DNA from: Allobaculum sp. Allo2
GTDB lineage: Bacteria; Bacillota_I; Bacilli_A; Erysipelotrichales; Erysipelotrichaceae
Length of the DNA stretch: 64,000 bases
Direction of reading: 5' to 3'
NCBI RefSeq assembly: GCF_022701175.1
Contig: NZ_CP078088.1
Span: forward strand, 62,001-126,000
The notes beneath the pieces are model-generated. The model did no database searches. It had not been told where the DNA came from and saw only the letters and a program-made list of their open reading frames with translations. This document shows positions 29,893 to 39,658 of the stretch, piece by piece (the first letter of the stretch is position 1; every line of letters begins with the position of its first letter). Position numbers and translations under genes: made by a program.

Positions 29893-29924
29893 AAAAAGCC
29901 GCCAGCGTTTTGCGCAAGCGGCTT
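29893..29924 (-). terminator. Terminator after rubrerythrin
   Basis: Minus-strand AAGCCGC with GCGGCTT around a loop, followed by TTTTT, about 40 bases beyond the stop. Confidence 0.78.
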
Positions 29925-29963
29925 TGTGTCTTCCGATTGTATTTTCTTTCGGGTTAAACCGAA

Positions 29964-30527
29964 CTAGTGGGAAGGATTAGCAAGGTTCTGGTTGTAGTCA
30001 ACAACAGCTTCGAACCAGCCCTGCGGATGTTTGCAGACTGGGCATACTTTCGGTGCAGCTTTTGCTTTTGTTACATAGCCGCAGTTGAGACAGATCCAGT
30101 TTACTTCTTCCGGTTTCTCGAACACGAGGTTGTTCTTGATCAGGTTCATCATGTCGCCGTATCTGTCTCTGTGATGGGCTTCGATTTCACCGATCAGTTC
30201 CATTTTGCGTGCGATTTCGGTAAAGCCTTCTTCACGAGCGACTTTAGCGAAGTCTGCGTACATGGTTGTGGTTTCGTAGTCTTCACCATCCCAAGCCATC
30301 TGCAGGCAGGTCAACGTATCTGGTACCTGTCCTTCGTGCAGATACTTGAACCATACTTTCGCATGAGCTTTTTCGTTGCCGGATGTTTCTGTGAAAATGT
30401 TAGAGATGTAGTTGTAGCCTTCTTTTTTCGCCTGGGCTGCGAACCACTGGTACTTGGTGTATGCCTGGGACTCACCTGCGAGCGCAGCTTCGAGATTTTT
30501 CCAGGTCTGAGAATCTTTCAGTTCCAT
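29964..30527 (-). CDS. rbr: Rubrerythrin
   Basis: Intact, 187 residues. A ferritin-like diiron domain (GESQAYTKYQWFA, ETSGNEKAHAK, EIEAHHRDRY supply the carboxylate and His ligands) is followed by a C-terminal rubredoxin domain with CLNCGY and CPVCKHPQGWF. It reduces hydrogen peroxide in the cytoplasm of anaerobes. GGAGGT lies 7 bases before the ATG. The smooth codon use and intact frame contrast with many neighbours. It is a good indicator of an anaerobic lifestyle. Confidence 0.97.
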   Translation of the reverse strand: MELKDSQTWKNLEAALAGESQAYTKYQWFAAQAKKEGYNYISNIFTETSGNEKAHAKVWFKYLHEGQVPDTLTCLQMAWDGEDYETTTMYADFAKVAREEGFTEIARKMELIGEIEAHHRDRYGDMMNLIKNNLVFEKPEEVNWICLNCGYVTKAKAAPKVCPVCKHPQGWFEAVVDYNQNLANPSH

Positions 30528-30673
30528 TGGGAATTACCTCCATTTGTTCCAGTATAACACCAAACCCCCACCGCACTTCCTCTGACCTTCAGGAAAAAAG
30601 ATTCGCGTTTTCATACGTCTTTTTCACACTCTTTTAAAGGATTCTCAGCAATGTCATTAAGTTAAGATTTCTC

Positions 30674-30748
30674 AGACCACATCAGCGTTAAGCAGTGATG
30701 TGGTCTTTTTCTACTCTTCAAGTCAAATCTCGAATGATTCGAGTTTTT
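30674..30748 (+). terminator. Two terminator hairpins guarding the transposase gene inside the IS
   Basis: AGACCACATCA pairs with TGATGTGGTCT followed by five T (30674-30710); CTCGAAT-G-ATTCGAG followed by five T comes next (30729-30748). Both lie upstream of the transposase, as expected of structures that block transcription entering from outside. The same pair is in copy A. Confidence 0.85.
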
Positions 30749-30834
30749 CACTTTTTCTAAAAATCTATTGACAAATTTCTGCCGCCGCGCGTCTGCTTCG
30801 CAGCCGATGGGGAGAACTTAAAGGAGTTTTCCCT

Positions 30835-32066
30835 ATGACTGCTATCGCCAAAGAATGTTCTTTCTTCAGAAACACCTTCCTCAATATCATCAGCTCAGAA
30901 ACGGCGAACCCTGCCAATTTTACTTCTCAGTCCGCCTTCACCCGTAAGCGGCAGATTGACCTGCATGAGCTTGTCCTTCTTCCGTTTCAGCTGACAGAGG
31001 AATCCCTCGCTGCTTCCTTTCCCTGGATCCTGTTTAAGGGCGGATCATCTGTTTCAGCCTCTGCTGTGTCTCAGGCCCGTTCCAAAATCAACTCTTCACT
31101 TTATAAAAACGTCTTCAATCGGTTTAACAAGGCAACTTCCAGCTCTGATGTTAAAACCTTCAAGGGTTATCGCCTCCTCGCTGTAGATGGAAGCGAGATT
31201 CAAGTTCTTCCTGAACAGGACAATGACATCACCTATGGCGCTTCTAAAAAGGCAAGAAGAGGCACTTTGTTCATTTGAATGCCGAATTCGACGCCCTCAA
31301 CTCCGTCTTTACTGACGCGCTGCTTCAACCCGGCTCTGAGAAGAATGAAGATTCAGCTCTTCTTGAACTCGCTCAGCGTTCTTCATTTCAGAAAGCCATC
31401 TTCATCGCTGATCGGGGATACGAAGCTCTTATGTCTTTCTATCGCCTGCAGAAGGAACATGTCCCTTTTGTCATACGTATCAAAGACGAGACATCATCTA
31501 CAAGCATTCTCAAGTACTATAAGACTCCCGAGTCAGAAGAGTATGACATTCCTTTCAATGTGATTCTGACCAGTAAAAACAACAGGCATGTCAAAGACCA
31601 TTGGGATGTCTATAAGTACATCTCTTCGTACAGGAAGCAGCCTGAATTTGACGGTCAAACGACTGAACTCCCTTTAAATATCAGGGTTGTGAGGTTCAAA
31701 GCTGCCTGCGAAGGGAATGAATCATTCATTACCGTCTGCACCAATCTGTCGGAAGCTGAGTTTGGGACCGAGGACATCAAGCAGATCTACCGTCTGCGCT
31801 GGCAGGTTGAAGTCGGCTTCAGGGGACTGAAACGAAACACCGATCTTGAATGGACTCATTCAAGGAAGCTTGATCTGGTCCAGGCAGAGATCTATGCCAA
31901 AATGACTCTCTACAATCTTTGTTCCCGTTTGCGCAACAAGGTAGAAAGATCTCGTCAGCACCAGAAGCGCATCGCTCAGGCCAAAAAGCACAAGCAGAAG
32001 GCAGATTTCGGATTCATCATCAAAACGATTCAACAGTGGCTGTTCAAAAAGCCAGAATCAGCTTGA
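30835..32066 (+). CDS. IS4-family transposase (one frameshift)
   Basis: About 410 residues when one T is restored at 31271 (TTGTTCATTTG should give TLFHLNAEF). DDE residues are Asp in LLAVDGSEI, Asp in FIADRGYEAL and Glu in the IS4 signature YRLRWQVEVGFRGLK (Y-x2-R-x3-E-x6-K). The N-terminal region before the break is identical to copy A. The coding frame is otherwise clean, so the break may be a sequencing error or a recent inactivation. Confidence 0.92.
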
Positions 32067-32316
32067 GTACACTGGAAGATCTTCTTCTGGCCAGGATATC
32101 TCCGATCAGAGAAGGAAGAGCTGATACCAGAAAGAAGAAGTGACAGATTTGAAAACCGAAAAGTCATCAGGATGATTTTTTCAACAGGTAGAAAATCATC
32201 CTTTTCGTCATGCCTGAGACGCAAAATATAAGAAATGACAACGCTCATGAACAGGGTATACGATTTTTATCCCTCCTTAACTTAATGACATTGGGATTCT
32301 CAGAAAAAAATACGGT

Positions 32317-32745
32317 TTACTGTTCCGCCTGCGCCCATGTGGGAACGGTGTTGGAACGGCGTACGAGAATGGCTTTCTGAAACTCTGCCGCGTTGATGAA
32401 CTTGACGATGCGTTCTGTCTCTTCTTCGTCGCAGCCAATGAGCACTTTGGTCAGAAGCTCCCGCTCGAGAATGTCCGCCTGCACAATAATCGCGGTGACG
32501 CTAAGGCCCTTGCCTTCGCCTTTAAACCCGAGCAGCGGTACCCCGTTAGCACTGATGGCGTCCGTGATCCGTACATAGTCCACCGGATAGGAGAGCCGCG
32601 GATAGTCCACGCTCGGCGATCCGGCCTGCCGAATGGTTTCCATATTTCCTGAAAGAACCAGCGTATCCAGCTTCTGCCAGAAAAAACATTGTTTTCCAGT
32701 TCACTCGATCTCGTTGAAGACATAAATGATATCCTGCCTTTCCAT
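32317..32745 (-). CDS. Hypothetical protein, about 140 residues (frameshifted near the N-terminus)
   Basis: The ATG at 32745 gives MERQDIIYVFNEI; after two small breaks (near 32704 and 32690) the reading is WQKLDTLVLSGNMETIRQAG, then an intact block VDYPRLSYPVDYVRITDAI, GVPLLGFKGEGKGLSV, IVKFINAAEFQKAILVRR. Alpha/beta pattern, cytoplasmic, no motif recognised. The IS copy B lies 24 bases past its stop. Function unknown. Confidence 0.55.
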
Positions 32746-33009
32746 AATTCTTCCTTCCCTGACCGGCACTTTTTGCCCGGTAAAGAAGAAAAAGCGGCCG
32801 CAGAAAAGCCCTGCGTGCAGCGGGACTTGGCGGCGCATTTTGTTACATTTTCTTACATTCTAGCGCACAAAGCGCAGAGCGGTGTTTCTTTTCTTCTATC
32901 CCTCGTATTGGGTGCGATTTCCGCCGCAAACCTGTCGATTTTCCCTCAAAATGGCGCTTTTTCACGCCTGTAATCTGTCCGGGATAACAAAGTAAAACGG
33001 TCTGCCATG

Positions 33010-33038
33010 AAAAAGCAGGACCTATGAAAAGATCCTGC
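33010..33038 (-). terminator. Terminator after the thioredoxin-like lipoprotein
   Basis: Minus-strand GCAGGA-loop-TCCTGC followed by TTTTT, 42 bases past the stop at 33080. The 260 bases between here and the gene at 32317-32745 hold nothing I can support. Confidence 0.83.
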
Positions 33039-33079
33039 CTGACTTTCCTGTTTTTCTGGGACGTGCCTGTCCGTAGGAA

Positions 33080-33607
33080 TTACTGCGCTTTGGGCTGGCA
33101 CTCTTCGAGATAGTCCCAGACGGGAATATTCTGCGCGCCGTCCCAGTCGATAGTGGAATCGAGATTCCAGAGGGAGACGGTATGTCTGGTTTCGTCATAG
33201 CCAAACGCGCCGTCCACCGGCTTGCCGTCTTCAATGCGGTAAATCGCCGGCGTATAGAGGAAATAGGGGAACAGTTCCAGCAGACGCTTGCCGTCTTCGG
33301 TATCGCTGACCAGCGTTTTGGCGCCTTCCTCTTTGCGGAACAGCTTGAATTCGGTGGTATCGAGATGGTAGACCGTGATGTTGTCATGTTCGTTTTTCGT
33401 CTGATCGATATAGCTGTTCATCGCGGCACAGAACGCGCAGCCTTCCCGCTCGACGAGCAGAGGGAAGGTTTTCTTTTCCTCTAAGAGCGTATCGAGTTCA
33501 TCCATCGTCACATCAATAACGGTATACGGCTTTTTCGAAGTATTCGAACAGGCCCCCAGCACAAGGCTGGCGCAAAGCGCGCTCGAAACTAAAACATAAG
33601 ATTTCAT
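33080..33607 (-). CDS. Thioredoxin-fold lipoprotein
   Basis: Intact, 175 residues. A lipoprotein signal peptide ending VLGACSN is followed by a thioredoxin-like domain with the redox pair in VEREGCAFCAAM (CxxC). The extracellular position suggests a thiol-disulfide role in the envelope; the partner is not visible. Its ATG overlaps the stop of the glycerate kinase gene (ATGA), so the two are co-translated, although no functional link is obvious. Confidence 0.82.
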   Translation of the reverse strand: MKSYVLVSSALCASLVLGACSNTSKKPYTVIDVTMDELDTLLEEKKTFPLLVEREGCAFCAAMNSYIDQTKNEHDNITVYHLDTTEFKLFRKEEGAKTLVSDTEDGKRLLELFPYFLYTPAIYRIEDGKPVDGAFGYDETRHTVSLWNLDSTIDWDGAQNIPVWDYLEECQPKAQ

Positions 33608-34753
33608 CGCCTGTAAATCCTTTCTGCGGCCTGAAGCAGACGCATGATATTTTCCGCCTGGGCTTCGAGCTTTTCCGGACCGCTTTTGAGAGCCTGTGAA
33701 AACGACATAGCCCGGTCCGCGGTAGAAAACAGCGCGTCGATCCCCAGATCGTACAGCTTTTCATAGCCGGTGGAGAGGGCTCCGCTGATGACGACGACCG
33801 GTTTATCGTACTGGCTGGCCATTTTTCCGATCTGCGCGACCGCTTTTCCGTTGGCGGACTGCTCGTCGCTCTGCCCTTCCCCGGTAATGACAAGATCCGC
33901 GTCCTGAATTTCTTCAATCATACGGCTTCCGGATGCAAGAAGGCGGATTCCGGACTCGATGCGGGCGTCAAAGACGGCGCCAAGCATGCCGCCCAGTCCG
34001 CCGGCCGCGCCGGCTCCGGGATATGCATTGAGATTAACATGAAAGGTCTGATCAATTTTCGCGCAGAACCAGCTCATTGCTTTTTCCACGCCCGCGATCT
34101 GAAACGGACGCAGACCTTTCTGCCGGCCGAACACATGCGTGGCTCCGTTTTCTCCGATAAACGGATTGGAGACATCGCAGGCAGCCACAAACTGAACCGA
34201 CGCCGGGAAGGAAAATTCCCGCTTGTCGATGAACGCGATTTTGCTTAAGTTCTGCGCGCTCGGCCGAAGCAGATGACGGCTGCGGTCGTAAAATCTGGCT
34301 CCAAAAGCGCCCAGAAAGCCCATGCCGCCGTCATTGGTTCCGGTTCCGCCCAGTCCGATCACGACTTGCTGAGGGGAAAGTTCGCGAATCAGTTTAGCGC
34401 AAAGCTGGCCAAGTCCGTGGCTGGATGCTTCCATCGGCCGTCTGGACGGCCTTGGATAGAAGCGTCAGGCCAAGAACAGACGCCGCTTCCACACAGACGG
34501 TTTTGCGTTCAGGCTGCCAGGCGTAGCTGACGGTCAGCGGCCGTCCATACAGATCGTGCGCTTCCGCCTTTTCCACACGCGCCTGAAACGCCTGCGCGAA
34601 CGCTTCGACAAACCCTTCGCCGCCGTCGCTGATACAGAAGCTGCTGCACTTGGCCTGGGGGTCGGCTTTGTGTATGCCTTTTTCAATTCGATAATTGGCC
34701 TCCCGGCTGCTCATGCAGCCTTTATAGGAGTCCGAGGCGATAAAGATTTTCAT
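33604..34753 (-). CDS. Glycerate kinase (one frameshift)
   Basis: GckA/GarK-type kinase (glycerate 2-/3-phosphate forming), about 382 residues. It begins MKIFIASDSYKGCMSS, includes SDGGEGF, GLGGTGTNDGGMG, AACDVSNPFIG, PGAGAAGGLG and VITGEGQSDEQS, all diagnostic for the family. One break near 34432 separates the first 107 codons. The start at 34753 matches the conserved MKI; upstream in-frame codons lack a ribosome-binding site. It channels glycerate into glycolysis. Confidence 0.93.
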
Positions 34754-35003
34754 GGTTTCATGATACCAGCCGTCCGCATGCGCTCTGTGTAAATCCGCGT
34801 GTTCTGACAAATGATTTGGGGATTACATTCCATCCCGCTATAATTTTAAAAAGCCTTGGGACCTGTAAAGTCTTCCTGCAAGACCTCTCTTTTTTCAGGT
34901 CGCTTTTCCTGTCTGCTCTTTTGGAGATCTTCATTTTTGAAGTTCTCTGCTTTTAAAGACTGACAGCGAACCGACACGGCTTTCGATCATTAAAGGATAA
35001 ATT

Positions 35004-36246
35004 ATGGAGAAGAAAACCATTGTACTTGGCGTGACCGGATCCATTTCCGCTTTCAAGGCCTGTTCGATCGTCAGTTCTCTGACGAAAAAGGCTATGCGGT
35101 CGATGTGATTCTGACCCGGCATGCCGCCGCCTTCGTGCCCCTGCTGACTTTTGCGGCACTTTCGCACCGCGATGTATACGTCGATGAGTTTGACGGCACG
35201 CACGAAGCACTCATTCCGCACATTGAACTTGCCCGCCGCGCCGATCTGTTTGTGATCGCGCCGGCGGATGCCAATATACTCGCCAAAGCCGCCTGCGGTA
35301 TCGGCGACGATCTGCTCTCTTCCGCGCTGCTCGCCTGCATGTGTCCGATTCTGGCTGCGCCGGCCATGAACGTCCACATGTATGAAAATCCGGCAACGCA
35401 AACCAATATTGCCACTCTCGCTAAACGCGGCTGGTCCTTTATTGAACCGGGTGAAGGGATGCTGGCGTGCGCCGAAACGGGAAAAGGCCGTCTGGCTGAA
35501 CCCGAAGAGATCGTTGCGCACATCGAGAGCGCCCTTCACAATCAGGAAGAAGCATCTGCTGCTCTCGAACCTCTGCCTTTAGCCGGCAAGCGCGTGGTCG
35601 TTTCCGCCGGTCCGACGCAGGAAGCGCTCGATCCCGTCCGTTTTCTGTCCAACCATTCTTCCGGCAAGCAGGGCTTTGCGATTGCGACAGCTGCCGCCAA
35701 ACTTGGTGCGGACACTGTACTCGTCGCCGGCCCGGTTCATCTGCCTACGCCAGAAAATGTGAAACGCATCGATATTGTCAGCGCGCTCGATCTGGAAAAA
35801 GCGATGAAGGAACAGGCCGAAAGTGCGGATTTCATCATCATGGCCGCCGCCGTTGCCGACTACCGCTTTGCCACAACGCATGAGCAGAAAATGAAAAAAT
35901 CGGGCGATACGCTGACGATGGAATTCGTTAAGAGCCCGGACATTCTGCGCGGCCTTGGCCAGAATAAGCGAGACGATCAGGTGCTCTGCGGCTTTGCGAT
36001 GGAAACCGAAAATCTCGACGCGAATGCCAGAGAAAAATGCTGTCGAAAAACTGCGACCTGCTTGTCGCCAACAATCTCCACACCCAGGGCGCCGGCTTCA
36101 TGACCGATACCAATATCGTTACCCTCATGACTCCAGACAGCCTGTCCCATCTGCCCCTCCAGACGAAAGAAGAGCTCGGCCGTAAGATTCTGCTGACGAT
36201 GCTCGAAATCCAGAAAGGAAAACACGACCATGCTTCTGTGCATTGA
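35004..36246 (+). CDS. coaBC: Bifunctional phosphopantothenoylcysteine decarboxylase/ligase (two frameshifts)
   Basis: CoA synthesis steps two and three. The CoaC flavoprotein half reads TIVLGVTGSISAFKA, DLFVIAPADANILAKAACGIGDDLLS and the PAMNVHMYENPATQTN motif with the active-site His/Asn. The CoaB half reads VVVSAGPTQEALDPVRFLSNHSSG and AAVADYR. About 414 residues. Breaks near 35078 and 36040 (A-run) are bridged in frame. The 3' end overlaps coaX by 17 bases, giving a pantothenate-to-CoA pair. Confidence 0.95.
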
Positions 36247-37030
36247 TGTCGGAAACTCAAACATCACCATCGGTGTCTTCGATCAGGACGACCTGATCTG
36301 CACCTACCGTATGAACACCAAAGTGCGCCGCACAAGCGACGAATACGGCTTCATGCTCCACTATTTCCTGGAAAACGCCAAAATCAAGACGGAACAGATC
36401 GAAGGCGTCATCGTCTCTTCGGTTGTCCCGAAAGTGATGCACTCCTTCCGCAACGGCATTGTCAAATTCATCGGCATCGAGCCGCTCGTCATCGGTCCAG
36501 GCGTCAAATCCGGCGTGAGCGTTCAGCTCGAAAACCCGCGCTCCGTCGGTGCGGACCGTATTGCGGACGTCGCCGGTGCCATTCAGGAATACGGAACGCC
36601 GCTGCTGGTTGTCGATTTTGGAACCGCGACGACGTACGACTATGTCGATGCGGACGGCGTCTTCAAAGCCGGTGCCATCGGCGTAGGCATCGAAAGCGGC
36701 GCCAACGCCCTCTGGGGACAGACCGCCCAGCTGCCGGAAGTCGAAATCAAGAAGCCGCGCTCCGTTATGGGACGCAACACCCAGACGGCCATGCAGGCGG
36801 GAATTTTCTACCAGTTCCTGGGCGGCTTTGAAAAAACGGTGGAAGCCTTCCGCAAGGAATGCGGCGACTTCAAAGTCATCGCCACCGGCGGTCTTGGCCG
36901 TGTGATCTGCCAGCACACCGACTATATCGATGTGTACGATCCCAACCTGATTTTCAAGGGGCTCAAAACGGTGTATGAGCGAACCCGGGAATACGAGAAG
37001 GCAAGAGCACAGGCAAAAGCGGGCGCCTAG
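36230..37030 (+). CDS. coaX: Type III pantothenate kinase
   Basis: Intact, 266 residues. ASKHA-fold kinase with the N-terminal phosphate loop DVGNSNITIGVF, VGADRIADV, the DFGTATTYD motif and an adenosine loop ATGGLG. It phosphorylates pantothenate in the first step of CoA synthesis, is not feedback-inhibited by CoA and needs a monovalent cation. It overlaps coaBC. Confidence 0.97.
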   Translation: MLLCIDVGNSNITIGVFDQDDLICTYRMNTKVRRTSDEYGFMLHYFLENAKIKTEQIEGVIVSSVVPKVMHSFRNGIVKFIGIEPLVIGPGVKSGVSVQLENPRSVGADRIADVAGAIQEYGTPLLVVDFGTATTYDYVDADGVFKAGAIGVGIESGANALWGQTAQLPEVEIKKPRSVMGRNTQTAMQAGIFYQFLGGFEKTVEAFRKECGDFKVIATGGLGRVICQHTDYIDVYDPNLIFKGLKTVYERTREYEKARAQAKAGA

Positions 37031-37072
37031 AAAAGCGGATCTGCCTATACTGAATTCGCGGAGGTAGCGAAT

Positions 37073-37287
37073 ATGGCAGATTCCAAACAGCCTGTTTCAG
37101 AAGACGAGAAGAAATACCAGGAACTGGTTTCGCTTTACAACCAGGTTCAGGACTATTTTCTGCATCGTTACATGAAGGTCAACCACAACAATATGGATAT
37201 GAAAATCCGCGTTCTCAAGGAACGTCTTGCGGGCAAAACGCCCCTGAAATCGGACCCGACTGGGATACCGTTCAGGAAGAAGAATAA
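37073..37287 (+). CDS. Small conserved hypothetical protein, about 72 residues (one frameshift)
   Basis: ATG at 37073 with GGAGGT 7 bases upstream. Reads MADSKQPVSEDEKKYQELVS and VKVNHNNMDMKIRVLKERLAGK-like helical sequence; one missing C in the CCCC run at 37242 restores the end PPEIGPDWDTVQEEE with a stop at 37285-37287, just before a terminator. Acidic, helical, cytoplasmic. It follows coaX by 42 bases, probably in the same transcript. Function unknown. Confidence 0.65.
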
Positions 37288-37308
37288 TTCCTGTTTCTCG
37301 CGGATCGA

Positions 37309-37331
37309 GCCGGTCAGGCGACCGGCTTTTT
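37309..37331 (+). terminator. Terminator of the coaBC-coaX transcript
   Basis: GCCGGT-CAGGCG-ACCGGC followed by TTTTT. Confidence 0.9.
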
Positions 37332-37785
37332 CATGGAATTTCAGGCCAGATCGATCGACTTTTCAGTCAGAACGTCCGGAAAAGATCCAGACAGAAGGAC
37401 CGAATCCAGCGCTGGCGCTGCAAAGACGAAATCCCCAAAGAAAGGTTCAACCGCTGCATTTACTATTTCAATTCACCCCGTTGAAAATTCCGTTTTCCAC
37501 AAGAGGCTGTGCGTTGTTTTTGCGGCCGACCTGCGTATAATTCCGTATTCGGGCGGCTTTGGCCTTTCTCTGGCAGCAGCCCTGATCCTGCTTGTTTCGG
37601 ACTTGTCGCAGCGATATTCCCGGAGGAATCCTTCTGGAAAATTCAGACATGGATACGCTATGCACCGATGGAAGCGGGACTTTTGTGTGTCTGCACGGTC
37701 TGGGACGACTTAGCGAAACCGGTGTGCAGGCCCACCGCAAACGATTTAAAACCATTCCCTCAGGGAATCCAGGAGAATATACACT
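37332..37785. other. Intergenic region and long leader before the flavoprotein gene
   Basis: 454 bases with no supported gene. A good minus-10 box TATAAT lies at 37536-37541, with no clear minus-35. This would leave a leader of about 240 bases that I cannot match to a known riboswitch class. An ATTCCCTCAGGGAAT palindrome sits just before the ribosome-binding site (about 37755-37770). Confidence 0.5.
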
Positions 37786-39178
37786 ATGGAAACTGTATCT
37801 TACGATGTCTTGATTATCGGTGCAGGTCCCGGCGGTATTTTTGCGGCGTATGAGCTGACCCGGCTGGATCCGACTTTACGAATCGGCGTTCTCGAAAGCG
37901 GCGCTCCCTTTCCAAAAGAAAATGTCCGATCAACGGCACCACCGTTCCTTCCTGCGTACGCTGCCCGTCCTGCTCGATCATGAGCGGATTTGGCGGAGCC
38001 GGCGCCTTTTCCGATGGCAAATACAACATCACCAACGAATTCGGCGGCACCCTTTACGAATACACCGGCAAAAAGAAGCCATCGAACTGATGGAATACGT
38101 CGACGAAATCAACTGTAAATGCGGCGGCGACAAGACGCGTCTTTTCGAAGGCAGCGATGCCCGTCTTTACAAGAAATGTCTGGAAAACAACCTGCATCTG
38201 CTTAAGGCGAACGTCCGTCACCTCGGTACCGACGTCAATCTCGTCGTTCTGAACAATCTGTACAACGAACTGAAGGACAAAGTGGACTTCCACTTCTTCC
38301 ATCATGCCGATTCGATCGTCGCCAAGGACGGTCGCTACATCGCCTGGTGCAGCGACGGATCCCGCTTTGAAGGCGATCAGATGATCATCTCCACCGGCCG
38401 TTCCGGCTCGCGCTGGATGGAATCCATCTGCAAGGATCTCAACCTGAAATCCCAGGCCAGCCGCATTGACATCGGCGTTCGTGTGGAAGTGCCCTACGTC
38501 ACCTTCAGCGAACTGACCGATTCTCTCTACGAATCCAAAATCGTCTACCGTTCCAAAAAGTATCAGGACAAAATCCGTACGTTCTGCATGAACCCGCATG
38601 GCGTGGTCGTCAACGAAAACACCAATGGCATCATTACCGTAAACGGCCATTCGTATTCCGATCCGTCCCTGTTTACGGAAAACACCAACTTCGCGCTGCT
38701 CGTCTCCAGCCACTTTACGGAACCGTTCCATGAATCCAACGCCTACGGCGAATCGATTGCCCGTCTGTCCAACATGCTCGGCGGCGGCGTGATCGTACAG
38801 CGCTTCGGCGATCTGATCCGCGGTCAGCGCTCCACTCAGGATCGCATCGATTCCGGCTTTGTCCGTCCGACGCTGAAAGCTACTCCAGGCGATCTGTCTC
38901 TGGTCATTCCAAAACGTCAGCTCGATGACATCATCGAAATGATTTACGCACTCGATAAGGTAGCGCCATCGACGGCCAGCGACGATACGCTGCTCTATGG
39001 CGTGGAAGTCAAGTTTTACAACATGGAAGTCGAAGTCGATCACCATCTCGAAACATCCCGCAAAGGCCTTTACGTCATCGGCGACTGCTCCGGCGTTACC
39101 CATTCCCTCTCCCACGCGTCCGCAAGCGGTGTCTATGCGGCCCGCAATCTCATCGAATCCCGCAAGCACAAAAACTGA
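37786..39178 (+). CDS. FAD-dependent oxidoreductase, COG2509 family (frameshifts near the N-terminus)
   Basis: About 464 residues. An N-terminal Rossmann FAD site, DVLIIGAGPGGIFAAYEL, is followed after a break near 37915 by the Cys-rich segment CPINGTTVPSCVRCPSCSIM and GFGGAGAFSDGKYN, typical of COG2509 flavoproteins. A second break near 38072 precedes an intact body containing STGRSGSRWM, PHGVVVNENTNG and the C-terminal FAD-contact GLYVIGDCSGVTHSLSHASASG. The clustered cysteines may bind an Fe-S cluster. The reaction is unknown for the family. A paralogue lies at 55132-56824. Confidence 0.87.
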
Positions 39179-39240
39179 TTCCTCGATCGGCCTTCTTTAA
39201 GATATATGCATAAGGCCATCCCTTTAAAGGAGGAAAAGCC

Positions 39241-39567
39241 ATGAACGATTTTGAACGAATGTGCGCAAAGCGCGAAAAGAAAATGCAGGACCTCGAAGAC
39301 CTGTCCAGCCAGATGAGTCAGCTTCTGGACGCGCTGAAAGCCGGTCAGGACAGTCTGAGCGAGCTGTATGACTGGTATTTTAACGGCAACTGGCTGGCGG
39401 ATCGCGATTATGAAGAAAACCATCCCCTGCCTGAAAATCAGTCTTCCGGAATTTTCAGCGAAGATGGTCTCTACAATTTGTTTCAGACACTCGATGAACA
39501 GTGTGAAGATCTTCGAACCGAGCTGAACCTCTGGCAGAAACTGCTCAATCCAAACGATTCAAAATAA
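39241..39567 (+). CDS. DUF4298 domain protein
   Basis: Intact, 108 residues. The pattern LEDLSSQMSQLLDALK, LSELYDWYFNGNWLADRDY and LPENQSSGIFSEDGLYNLF matches DUF4298, a small helical family of Bacillota with no known role. AAAGGAGG precedes the ATG. It is acidic and cytoplasmic. Confidence 0.87.
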   Translation: MNDFERMCAKREKKMQDLEDLSSQMSQLLDALKAGQDSLSELYDWYFNGNWLADRDYEENHPLPENQSSGIFSEDGLYNLFQTLDEQCEDLRTELNLWQKLLNPNDSK

Positions 39568-39631
39568 GCACACCAGCGATCTTTGTACCGGCCCGCTTCT
39601 GGGCGGACCGTCGGATCGATCGTACCGTTTT

Positions 39632-39658
39632 GCACCTGCTTTTTGGCGGGTGCTTTTT
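39632..39658 (+). terminator. Terminator after the DUF4298 gene
   Basis: GCACC and GGTGC arms around a loop followed by TTTTT on the plus strand. It also sits at the 3' end of the convergent pilin gene. Confidence 0.72.

Larger units (their letters stand above)
30649..32293 (+). mobile_element. IS4/IS231-type insertion sequence, copy B (complete)
   Basis: 1,645 bp bounded by perfect 18-bp inverted repeats CAATGTCATTAAGTTAAG and CTTAACTTAATGACATTG. A 10-bp direct repeat GGATTCTCAG flanks it (30639-30648 and 32294-32303), the target-duplication size of IS231-group elements. It carries one transposase gene and sits between the rubrerythrin promoter region and the end of the gene at 32317. An identical end of another copy lies inverted at 1-297. 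Confidence 0.96.

Noticed and set aside
298..30648. A 30-kb composite transposon between the two IS copies
   Set aside because: The enclosed DNA is housekeeping (uvrB, ispG, tRNAs) and copy B has its own target duplication.
37333..37813. Small genes in the leader of the 37786 flavoprotein
   Set aside because: Reading frames are present but lack ribosome-binding sites and protein-like composition.
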